From Gammaproteobacteria bacterium (GTDB taxonomy: Bacteria; Pseudomonadota; Gammaproteobacteria; Pseudomonadales; UBA3067): DNA of 5,301 nt. The translations under genes and the position numbers were made by a program. The stretch is taken from positions 1 to 5,301 of the forward strand of contig JAHRVS010000279.1 in NCBI GenBank assembly GCA_019090565.1, in the 5' to 3' direction. Below the pieces are notes generated by a model, which was not told the origin of the DNA, did not search any database, and saw only the letters and a list, made by a program, of their open reading frames with translations. Shown one piece after another: positions 1-5,301 of the stretch (positions are counted from its first letter, which is position 1; every line of letters starts with the position of its first letter).

Positions 1-14
1 AAGGTAGAATCCTA

Positions 15-43
15 TTATTATGGCGTTGAGTACACGCAATAAT
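15..43 (+). promoter_or_regulatory. Possible sigma-70 promoter for fur
   Basis: AATAAT at 38-43 matches five of six bases of the -10 consensus TATAAT. A poor -35 (TTATTA, 15-20) lies 17 nt upstream. A competing reading is TTGAGT (26-31) with CATAAG (48-53) at 16-nt spacing. The region is AT-rich and short, and in related bacteria bamE is often read away from fur here, so part of it could serve a gene outside the window. This is a weak assignment. Confidence 0.25.
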
Positions 44-84
44 ACTCCATAAGCTCAATTGTCGCTAAGAGGAATTTGACAAGC

Positions 85-501
85 ATGTCTCCCCCCAACG
101 AGGATCTCAAAAAAGCTGGCCTAAAAGTCACCTTGCCGCGCGTTAAAGTATTGCAAACTTTGCGAGATACCCACGACCGGCACCACAGTGCAGAAGAGGT
201 TTATAAGCTGCTGCTCGAAGCGGGGGAAGACGTAGGTTTGGCGACGGTATACCGTGTATTAACCCAATTCGAATCAGCTGGCCTGGTGGCGCGTCATCAC
301 TTTGAGGGCGGGCATTCTGTTTTTGAGCTTGCTGATGACAGTCATCACGACCACATCGTTTGCCTCAGTTGTGGAAAAGTGGAGGAGTTTCATGATGAGC
401 TCATTGAGGCGCGGCAAAATGAAGTCGCCGAAGGCATGGGCTATGTGCTAAAAAACCATAGCCATTACTTATACGGTAATTGTGCAGCCTGTCAGGGCTG
501 A
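85..501 (+). CDS. fur: Ferric uptake regulator Fur
   Basis: This is a cytoplasmic metal-dependent repressor that binds Fur boxes as an Fe(II)-loaded dimer and shuts down iron-uptake genes. The 138-residue product has an N-terminal winged helix (about residues 1-82, beginning NEDLKKAGLKVTLPR, with the recognition-helix region GLATVYRVLTQFE) and a C-terminal dimerisation and metal domain. The expected ligands are present and fall at E. coli numbering: H33, E81, H88 and H90 for one site, H87, D89, E108 and H125 for another, and Cys pairs C93/C96 and C133/C136 for structural zinc. E. coli Fur is 148 residues and Pseudomonas Fur about 134, so the length is normal. A TTG at 76 would add three residues, but the Shine-Dalgarno-like AAGAGGA (67-73) lies only 2 nt from it and 11 nt from the ATG at 85, so the ATG is preferred. 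The gene converges on recN. Confidence 0.97.
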   Translation: MSPPNEDLKKAGLKVTLPRVKVLQTLRDTHDRHHSAEEVYKLLLEAGEDVGLATVYRVLTQFESAGLVARHHFEGGHSVFELADDSHHDHIVCLSCGKVEEFHDELIEARQNEVAEGMGYVLKNHSHYLYGNCAACQG

Positions 502-532
502 CTGCCTGCTTATAATTAATGGCAATGATTGA

Positions 533-2194
533 TTAGGCCTCGAGCATTTCTTTCGCATGTTTCAGCGATGCGGATGATGATTCATCTCCGCCTAACATGC
601 GGGCAAGTTCGGTGACTTTTTCTTTGTTATTGAGCTTAATCACTTCTGTATGCGTGCCTTGTTTGCCGCTTACCTTCCTTACGCTGTAATGATTGTGAGC
701 TTGGGCGGCTACCTGTGCTTGGTGCGTGACACAAAGCACCTGTGAGTTTTGCCCTAGCTTTCTTAACAGCTGGCCCACCGTATTGGCCGTTGCCCCGCCA
801 ATCCCCACATCCACTTCATCAAAAATTAATGTTGGCGTGGCGTACTTTTCAGCGCAAATGGCCTGTATTGCAAGGCCTATACGTGAAAGCTCTCCGCCAG
901 AGGCTACTTTGCTCAGGGGTTTGAGGGGCTGCCCCGGATTGGTGGTAACCAGAAACTCTATTTGTTCGTAACCATAGGCACTGGGTGTATCCCGTTGACT
1001 CAAAAGGCTGACACTCACCGAGGCGCCACTCATCCCTAACTCCTCTAAGCGCCGGTTAATCGCCCGTCCTAGTTTTACCGCAGATTTTTTGCGGATGTTG
1101 CTGATAGTTTGTGCCAGCGTATGGTACTGGGCCTGCAGCGCTTGTTCTTCGTCCATCAACGTCTGCAAGCGGTCATCGCTGCTATCAATGTCATCAAGCT
1201 CGCGCCGTAAGTCTAGATGCAGGTTTCTCAAGTCTTGAACCGGCAGGCGGTGCTTGCGTGCGAGCTGATGGCATAGGCCGATGCGGGTATCCAGGTAGCG
1301 TAAGCGTTCTGGATTGTTTTCAAGATTTGAAAGATAACTCTCAATGTCGAAACAGGCTTCCTCCACCTGAACGCTTATGGATTCAAGCAAATTCTGTAAT
1401 GTGCTGGCGTGAGCATCACCAGGCGGGAAACAGGCGAGCTCCCGTTTGGCAGCGTCGAGTAACTGCTGGGCATTTGCCTGTTCATTTTCCTTTAGGAGCT
1501 GCAAGGCACTGCTGCCATTTTGTTGAATCTGATCAACATTGCTAAGTCGCTGATGCTCCTGGTCGATTTTATCCAGCTCGCCTTCCTGCAAAGCAAGTTC
1601 ATCCAGTTCTTTAACTTGATAACTGAGCAACTCGTGGCGCTCGGTGAACTGGCGAGACTGGTCTTTTAATGTCTGAAGTGCCAATTTGACGTTCTGCCAG
1701 GCTTTAAAATGCTGTTTCAGTGCCAATGTTTGTGGGTGCAACGATGAAAAGTGATCCAGTAGGTTGCGCTGTGCATCACGTTGTAGAAGCGTGTGGTGTT
1801 CATGCTGGCCGTGTAGGGTAACTAGGTGTTCAGCGAGAGATCTTAAAGACTGCGCCGTTGTAGGGGTGCCATTTATGTACGCGCGTGAGCGTCCCTCGGC
1901 GTTGATGGTGCGCCTCAGTATGCACTCCCCATCCTGATCAAGCTCGTGGGCCTCAAGCCAGCCTTGGGCGCGAGGGTTTTTTTCACAGTTAAAGGTAGCG
2001 ACGACCTCCGCCCTCTTCTCCCCAAAGCGCACAATGCCAGGGTCAGTTCGGCCCCCGAGCGCTAGCGCGAGGGCGTCCACCATGATAGATTTTCCCGCCC
2101 CAGTTTCTCCCGATATAACGGTAAGCTGGGTATCGTAATGGAGCTCAAGGCTGGTAACGATGGCAAAATCGCTGATTTTTAGCTGGGTTAGCAT
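533..2194 (-). CDS. recN: DNA repair protein RecN, SMC-like ATPase
   Basis: RecN is an SMC-family ATPase that acts in RecA-dependent repair of double-strand breaks, holding DNA ends or sister chromatids together. The 553-residue product has the same length as E. coli RecN. It shows an N-terminal ATPase head with Walker A GETGAGKS (residues 29-36), a long helical coiled-coil region rich in Leu, Glu and Gln (about 155-375), and a C-terminal head with the ABC signature SGGELSR (from S432), Walker B LIFDEVD with D459 and E460, and the switch histidine H491 in CVTHQAQVA. The two half-heads must come together to make the ATP site. The start MLTQLKISDFAIV is the usual RecN beginning; its ribosome site is weak (AGAGA, 5 nt before the ATG). 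The protein ends KEMLEA, whereas E. coli RecN ends in a LAA tag read by ClpXP. Transcription diverges from grpE. The family is usually SOS-induced, but no canonical LexA box is visible upstream. Confidence 0.97.
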   Translation of the reverse strand: MLTQLKISDFAIVTSLELHYDTQLTVISGETGAGKSIMVDALALALGGRTDPGIVRFGEKRAEVVATFNCEKNPRAQGWLEAHELDQDGECILRRTINAEGRSRAYINGTPTTAQSLRSLAEHLVTLHGQHEHHTLLQRDAQRNLLDHFSSLHPQTLALKQHFKAWQNVKLALQTLKDQSRQFTERHELLSYQVKELDELALQEGELDKIDQEHQRLSNVDQIQQNGSSALQLLKENEQANAQQLLDAAKRELACFPPGDAHASTLQNLLESISVQVEEACFDIESYLSNLENNPERLRYLDTRIGLCHQLARKHRLPVQDLRNLHLDLRRELDDIDSSDDRLQTLMDEEQALQAQYHTLAQTISNIRKKSAVKLGRAINRRLEELGMSGASVSVSLLSQRDTPSAYGYEQIEFLVTTNPGQPLKPLSKVASGGELSRIGLAIQAICAEKYATPTLIFDEVDVGIGGATANTVGQLLRKLGQNSQVLCVTHQAQVAAQAHNHYSVRKVSGKQGTHTEVIKLNNKEKVTELARMLGGDESSSASLKHAKEMLEA

Positions 2195-2336
2195 GGCAGT
2201 CTCTGAAGAGTTGGCGAGGAGGAATTATTTGATATTCTGGGGTGAAAATATAGAAGTTTTTTAGAAATTGACCTGCACCTGACGCAATTGCTTTTAAAAT
2301 AACCACACAGAATCCTTTGAAAGCGTCTATTTTGGC

Positions 2337-2364
2337 CTTGAATCGAAAACCTTAATCCCCATAT
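2337..2364 (+). promoter_or_regulatory. Sigma-32 heat-shock promoter of grpE
   Basis: The -35 element CTTGAAT (2337-2343) differs by one base from the RpoH consensus CTTGAAA, and the -10 element CCCCATAT (2357-2364) matches CCCCATNT exactly. The spacer is 13 nt, within the normal 11-16 range. The predicted transcription start is near 2371, giving a leader of about 64 nt. A sigma-70 reading (TTGAAT at 2338 with TATTGT at 2362) overlaps it but is weaker. Confidence 0.87.
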
Positions 2365-2380
2365 TGTCCGCACTGAAATT

Positions 2381-2429
2381 AATTACCCAGTCAGACCTGC
2401 TGACTGCAAACTCGATTGAGCGGGAAATT
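2381..2429 (+). promoter_or_regulatory. Structured grpE leader that can pair with the Shine-Dalgarno
   Basis: A perfect 7-bp inverted repeat, CAGTCAG (2388-2394) and CTGACTG (2400-2406), has a 5-nt loop. Around it AATTACCC (2381-2388) can pair with GGGAAATT (2422-2429) with a single A-A mismatch, and the short CTC/GAG stem (2411-2413 with 2418-2420, loop GATT) fits between. The outer helix would cover GGGA (2422-2425), the likely ribosome site 9 nt before the grpE ATG. C2388 is claimed by both helices, so one pair must be given up. The repeat is seen directly; the three-way fold and any regulatory role are inference. Confidence 0.4.
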
Positions 2430-2434
2430 TAACT

Positions 2435-3007
2435 ATGGCAAGTGAAGAAAATGGTAGTCCTGACGTTGAAGAGCTTGACCCAAACCAAGACCAAACTGTT
2501 GAAGGTGAAGCAGTGCCGCCCCTTGATGATATAGATTCTCTTAAGGCAAAAGTCGCAGAGCTTGAAGAACAGATTGAAGAGCAAAAAGAAACCGTATTGC
2601 GGGCAAAAGCCGAAGAACAAAACATTAAGCGTCGCGCTGATAATGACGTATCCAACGCACGTAAATTTGCATTGGAGCGCTTTACCAATGACTTGCTGCC
2701 CGTTATCGACAGTCTAGAGCGAGGCCTCGAAATTACCGTTGATGCCGATAACGAACAAATTAAAGCACAGCAGGAAGGGGTCACGCTTACCCTGAAAATG
2801 TTTGAAGACGTACTGAATAGCAACAACATCCTAGTGGTTAGCCCTGTTGGCGAGCCCTTTGACCCAGCCTTGCACCAAGCCATGTCCATGCAAGAAAGCG
2901 GTGACTGTGAACCGAATACCGTACTGGCAGTTATGCAGAAGGGCTATACCTTGAGTGGTCGTCTGGTTCGGCCAGCGATGGTGGTGGTGTCAAAGTCACC
3001 TGCTTGA
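2435..3007 (+). CDS. grpE: GrpE, nucleotide exchange factor for DnaK
   Basis: GrpE is a homodimeric cytoplasmic cochaperone that opens the DnaK nucleotide cleft to release ADP, so that ATP can bind and the client leaves. The 190-residue product (E. coli 197) has an acidic, probably disordered N-terminus (1-35), a long dimerising helix (about 36-86, opening LKAKVAELEEQIEEQKE, rich in charged heptads), a four-helix-bundle region (about 87-130) and a C-terminal beta domain. The family signature is visible: FDPALHQAM (142-150) followed by GYTLSGRLVRPAMVVVS (170-186). The ATG at 2435 is preceded by GGGA (2422-2425) at 9-nt spacing. A strong sigma-32 promoter lies upstream. No intrinsic terminator follows, so read-through into dnaK is likely in addition to that gene's own promoter. 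The long helix is thought to act as a thermosensor in E. coli GrpE; I cannot judge that property here. Confidence 0.97.
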   Translation: MASEENGSPDVEELDPNQDQTVEGEAVPPLDDIDSLKAKVAELEEQIEEQKETVLRAKAEEQNIKRRADNDVSNARKFALERFTNDLLPVIDSLERGLEITVDADNEQIKAQQEGVTLTLKMFEDVLNSNNILVVSPVGEPFDPALHQAMSMQESGDCEPNTVLAVMQKGYTLSGRLVRPAMVVVSKSPA

Positions 3008-3026
3008 AGATAAGTTGGGTAAAATC

Positions 3027-3073
3027 AAAAAAAAACTGATATTGGCTTGAAAGCCTGGTATTTGGCGCAATAT
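3027..3073 (+). promoter_or_regulatory. Sigma-32 heat-shock promoter of dnaK with upstream A-tract
   Basis: CTTGAAA (3046-3052) is the exact RpoH -35 consensus. CGCAATAT (3066-3073) matches CCCCATNT except at two positions, after a 13-nt spacer. A run of nine A residues (3027-3035) sits about 45-53 bp before the predicted start near 3080, where an UP element would contact the RNA polymerase alpha subunit. The promoter lies in the gap after grpE, so dnaK can be induced independently of it. Confidence 0.8.
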
Positions 3074-3093
3074 CTAAATCAAATAGCATTTAT

Positions 3094-3126
3094 GTTCCAC
3101 CTGAGGCCTGAGGGCGCGGTAGGAAC
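3094..3126 (+). promoter_or_regulatory. Hairpin in the dnaK leader with tandem CCTGAGG
   Basis: GTTCC (3094-3098) pairs with GGAAC (3122-3126), and ACC (3099-3101) continues the stem with GGT (3118-3120) past a bulged A (3121). The enclosed part contains GCC/GGC (3106-3108 with 3113-3115). CCTGAGG occurs twice in direct tandem (3100-3106, 3107-3113). The leader from the predicted start near 3080 to the ATG is about 79 nt. The pairing is read from the sequence; whether it regulates anything is unknown. Confidence 0.4.
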
Positions 3127-3158
3127 GGTTTAAAGAATTCGAAATTTGGAGAAATATA

Positions 3159-5072
3159 ATGGGTAAGATTATTGGAATCGATTTAGGCACCACGAACTCT
3201 TGTGTCTCTATTCTTGAAAGTGACGGCGCACGAGTGATTGAAAACAGTGAAGGTGATCGTACCACGCCTTCCATTGTTGCTTATGCTGAAAATGAAGTGC
3301 TAGTGGGTCAGTCAGCCAAGCGTCAGGCGGTCACTAATCCTGAAAACACCTTGTTTGCAATCAAGCGATTGGTGGGCCGTAAGTTTACTGATAATGTTGT
3401 TCAGAAAGACATCAAAATGGTGCCTTATACCATTTCAGCGGCTGATAACGGCGACGCTTGGGTCGAAGTGAAAGGCGATAAAATCTCTCCACCACAAGTT
3501 TCTGCACACGTTTTGATGAAAATGAAAAAAACTGCAGAAGATTTCCTTGGCGAAGCCGTAACGGAAGCGGTTATCACGGTGCCCGCTTACTTTAATGACT
3601 CTCAGCGCCAAGCCACCAAAGATGCAGGGCGTATCGCGGGCCTAGATGTAAAACGAATTATTAATGAGCCAACGGCTGCGGCACTGGCTTACGGTATGGA
3701 TAAAAACCGGGGTGACAGCGTCATCGCTGTGTATGACTTGGGCGGCGGTACTTTTGACGTGTCCATTATTGAAATCGCAGACGTCGATGGCGAAACTCAG
3801 TTTGAAGTGCTGGCCACCAATGGCGATACCTTTCTTGGCGGTGAAGATTTTGACCTTAAACTGATCGAATACCTTGCTGATGAGTTTAAAAAGGAAAGTG
3901 GTATTGACCTGCATAGTGACCCGCTTGCACTGCAGCGTTTGAAAGAGGGCGCTGAGAAGGCGAAAATCGAGCTTTCTTCTAGCCAGCAGACTGAGGTAAA
4001 CCTGCCTTACGTGACAGCTGATGCCAGCGGCCCTAAGCATTTAAATATCAAAATCACTCGTGCCAAGCTTGAATCTCTGGTTGAAGACCTGGTTAAGAAT
4101 AGCCTTGCACCTTGTCAAAAAGCGCTTAAAGATGCGGGGCTTTCTGCTTCAGATATTAATGAAGTGATCCTGGTGGGTGGTCAGACTCGCATGCCAATGG
4201 TTCAAGATAAAGTCAAAGAGTTTTTTGGCAAAGAGCCACGTAAAGATGTGAACCCTGATGAGGCTGTTGCTATGGGAGCAGCTATTCAGGCGGGTGTATT
4301 GTCTGGCGATGTGACAGACGTATTGCTTTTGGATGTGACACCATTAACGCTTGGTATCGAGACAATGGGGAGCGTGATGACAGCCCTGATCGAGCGCAAC
4401 ACCACTATTCCTACCAAGGCATCGCAAGTATTCTCGACCGCAGATGATAACCAACTGGCAGTAACAGTCCATGTGCTTCAAGGCGAGCGCAAGCAAGCCA
4501 CAGGCAATAAGTCTTTGGGCCGTTTTGATTTGACTGACATTCCTCCTGCAGGACGAGGTATTCCGCAGATAGAGGTTTCCTTTGATATTGATGCCAATGG
4601 TATTCTCAATGTCTCCGCGAAAGACAAAGCCACAGGAAAAGAGCAGTCCATCGTTATTAAAGCCTCCTCAGGCTTGTCGGATGATGAAATAGAGCAAATG
4701 ATGCAAGATGCCGAAGCCAATGCTGACGCGGATGCCAAGTTTGGCGAATTGGTCGATGCGCGCAACCAAGGTGATGGACTGGTTCATGCCACGCGAAAAA
4801 CCCTTGAAGAAGCGGGTGATAAAGCCACTGCTGAAGAAAAAGAATCCATTGAAAAGGCATCTTCAGATCTTGAAGAGGCGCTTAAAGGCGATAACTTAGA
4901 AGACATTCAGGCTAAAACCGCCGCATTGACAGAAGCTACTTCCGGTTTGGCGCAGAAGATGTATGCAGAGCAGGCCGAGGCTGATGCGAGTGCTGGAAGC
5001 GCAGAAAGCTCTGAGCAAGGCGAAGATCATGGTGATGCTGTTGACGCTGAATTTGAAGAGGTGAAAGACTAG
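3159..5072 (+). CDS. dnaK: Chaperone DnaK (Hsp70)
   Basis: DnaK is the ATP-driven cytoplasmic Hsp70 that binds exposed hydrophobic peptides, helps folding and disaggregation, and in gammaproteobacteria also restrains sigma-32. The 637-residue product (E. coli 638) starts with the phosphate loop IGIDLGTTNSCV (5-16). Further landmarks are the catalytic lysine K69 in FAIKR, IINEPTAAALAYG (167-179, E170), YDLGGGTFD (192-200, with T198 matching E. coli autophosphorylation site T199), VILVGGQTRMP, and the interdomain linker VLLL (388-391). The substrate-binding beta domain and helical lid follow, then an acidic Ala/Ser/Glu-rich tail ending EFEEVKD, lacking only the last two lysines of the E. coli EEVKDKK end. 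GGAGA (3148-3152) is a good ribosome site 6 nt before the ATG. The gene has its own sigma-32 promoter and is followed by several hairpins before dnaJ. No damage or unusual residue is seen. Confidence 0.98.
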   Translation: MGKIIGIDLGTTNSCVSILESDGARVIENSEGDRTTPSIVAYAENEVLVGQSAKRQAVTNPENTLFAIKRLVGRKFTDNVVQKDIKMVPYTISAADNGDAWVEVKGDKISPPQVSAHVLMKMKKTAEDFLGEAVTEAVITVPAYFNDSQRQATKDAGRIAGLDVKRIINEPTAAALAYGMDKNRGDSVIAVYDLGGGTFDVSIIEIADVDGETQFEVLATNGDTFLGGEDFDLKLIEYLADEFKKESGIDLHSDPLALQRLKEGAEKAKIELSSSQQTEVNLPYVTADASGPKHLNIKITRAKLESLVEDLVKNSLAPCQKALKDAGLSASDINEVILVGGQTRMPMVQDKVKEFFGKEPRKDVNPDEAVAMGAAIQAGVLSGDVTDVLLLDVTPLTLGIETMGSVMTALIERNTTIPTKASQVFSTADDNQLAVTVHVLQGERKQATGNKSLGRFDLTDIPPAGRGIPQIEVSFDIDANGILNVSAKDKATGKEQSIVIKASSGLSDDEIEQMMQDAEANADADAKFGELVDARNQGDGLVHATRKTLEEAGDKATAEEKESIEKASSDLEEALKGDNLEDIQAKTAALTEATSGLAQKMYAEQAEADASAGSAESSEQGEDHGDAVDAEFEEVKD

Positions 5073-5095
5073 CTCGCTATGACTGCTTAGCGGGC
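5072..5095 (+). other. Hairpin immediately after the dnaK stop codon
   Basis: Bases 5072-5079 pair with 5088-5095 in an 8-bp stem (one G-U pair) with an 8-nt loop, beginning on the last base of the TAG stop. It is followed by TCTTAAGTT, which is not a proper U-run, so it looks more like a 3'-end stability hairpin than a terminator. An alternative partner for CTCGC (5073-5077) is GCGAG (5106-5110). Confidence 0.4.
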
Positions 5096-5127
5096 TCTTA
5101 AGTTGGCGAGGCAATTTGTCAGATGAA

Positions 5128-5167
5128 AAAACTACGCATTTATCTTGATGAAGGCGTAGTTTTATTT
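5128..5167 (+). terminator. Intrinsic terminator-like hairpin 1 after dnaK
   Basis: AAAACTACGC (5128-5137) is exactly complementary to GCGTAGTTTT (5154-5163), a 10-bp stem. Within the 16-nt interior, CTT/AAG (5144-5146 with 5151-5153) adds a short inner stem with loop GATG. The 3' side runs into TTTTATTT. The stem is only moderately GC-rich, so termination may be partial. Confidence 0.6.
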
Positions 5168-5186
5168 GTGCTCAATAGACGCAAAT

Positions 5187-5215
5187 AAAAGCATGGCTGA
5201 GTAGCCATGCTTTTT
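5187..5215 (+). terminator. Strong intrinsic terminator 2 between dnaK and dnaJ
   Basis: AAAAGCATGGCT (5187-5198) pairs perfectly with AGCCATGCTTTT (5203-5214) around a GAGT tetraloop. The GC-containing 8-bp core is followed by TTTTT (5211-5215). The A-run on the 5' side means it could act in both directions. It would reduce transcription entering dnaJ from dnaK. Confidence 0.85.
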
Positions 5216-5269
5216 AGTTTCGTGCCGTTATAAAAACGTCGCCCATTAACAAAACCAGACGCAGACCGT

Positions 5270-5301
5270 ATGTCAAAACGTGATTTTTATGAAGTACTTG
5301 G
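5270..5301 (+). CDS. dnaJ: Chaperone DnaJ (Hsp40), N-terminal fragment cut by window edge
   Basis: Only ten full codons and two bases are present, reading MSKRDFYEVL and then probably G. This matches the conserved start of the DnaJ J-domain (compare MAKQDYYEILG in E. coli), and the position downstream of dnaK is the expected one. DnaJ delivers clients to DnaK and triggers its ATP hydrolysis through the J-domain HPD motif, which lies beyond the window. The 197-bp gap from dnaK is long and contains terminators, so some separate promoter or controlled read-through is implied. The best -10-like element is TATAAA (5229-5234), without a recognisable -35. No good Shine-Dalgarno sequence precedes the ATG; the sequence there is GCAGACCGT. 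Confidence 0.9.
   Translation, partial: MSKRDFYEVL

Larger units (their letters stand above)
2195..2434. other. Divergent recN/grpE intergenic control region
   Basis: These 240 bp separate the recN and grpE start codons. The right part carries the grpE heat-shock promoter and leader. For recN, the best promoter-like match on the minus strand is TTCAAA (2321-2316) with TTTAAA (2298-2293) at 17-nt spacing, four of six bases in each box, which is too weak to call. I tested every CTG triplet for the CTG-N10-CAG spacing of a LexA box and found none. No small gene with a ribosome site is evident here. Confidence 0.7.

Noticed and set aside
1..75. Autoregulatory Fur box upstream of fur
   Set aside because: AT-rich stretches such as 38-56 match only about half of the 19-bp consensus, no better than expected in AT-rich DNA.
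76..84. TTG start for fur adding three residues
   Set aside because: The Shine-Dalgarno-like sequence is only 2 nt from this TTG but well placed for the ATG at 85, which also gives exact E. coli residue numbering.
485..500. CAGCC/GGCTG inverted repeat at the end of fur as a terminator
   Set aside because: The stem is 5 bp, lies inside the coding sequence, and no T-run follows on either strand.
1111..1545. 144-codon open frame on the plus strand inside recN
   Set aside because: It is antisense to a fully conserved recN, has no ribosome site or recognisable domain, and its composition (many Cys, His, Arg) is typical of a shadow frame.
2383..2889. 168-codon open frame on the minus strand opposite grpE
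   Set aside because: It is a serine-rich antisense shadow of grpE, whose GrpE signature is on the plus strand.
2195..3158. CIRCE operator (HrcA control) upstream of the heat-shock genes
   Set aside because: No 9-bp inverted repeat with a 9-bp spacer of the CIRCE type is seen; control by sigma-32 is clear instead.
5241..5248. Sigma-32-like -10 (GCCCATTA) before dnaJ
   Set aside because: No CTTGAAA-like -35 is found 11-16 nt upstream (5218-5229), so half a promoter is not enough.

Overview
The window is a chromosomal stress-response locus from a gammaproteobacterium. Its gene order, fur > < recN | grpE > dnaK > dnaJ, matches the arrangement familiar from Pseudomonas and other marine or soil gammaproteobacteria. 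Fur keeps the E. coli residue numbering for all its metal ligands, and DnaK is close to E. coli DnaK along its whole length. Base composition is moderate (roughly half G+C) and non-coding DNA is AT-rich. A Cellvibrionales- or Alteromonadales-like host is a guess; the sequence does not fix the genus.

Layout. Bases 1-84 are the upstream region of fur. Fur (85-501, +) is the iron-responsive repressor. RecN (533-2194, -) is an SMC-like recombination ATPase that converges on fur with only 31 bp between the stop codons. Bases 2195-2434 form the divergent recN/grpE control region, with a near-perfect sigma-32 heat-shock promoter facing grpE. GrpE (2435-3007, +) is the nucleotide exchange factor. Bases 3008-3158 hold a second sigma-32 promoter and a structured leader for dnaK. 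DnaK (3159-5072, +) is the Hsp70 chaperone. Bases 5073-5269 carry three consecutive hairpins, two of them followed by T-rich runs as in intrinsic terminators. The start of dnaJ (5270 onward) is cut by the window edge.

GrpE, DnaK and DnaJ form one protein-folding machine: DnaJ stimulates ATP hydrolysis by DnaK on a client, and GrpE drives ADP release. Here each of grpE and dnaK has its own heat-shock promoter with the same 13-nt spacer, and terminator-like hairpins stand between dnaK and dnaJ, which suggests separately tuned dosage rather than a simple operon.

All protein-coding genes are well-known core genes, and I see no mobile element, CRISPR array or unknown gene system. The points worth a second look are regulatory: a grpE leader that can fold so as to bury its Shine-Dalgarno sequence, a structured dnaK leader, the hairpin cluster and a possible 21-codon ORF before dnaJ, and the absence of a canonical LexA box upstream of recN.
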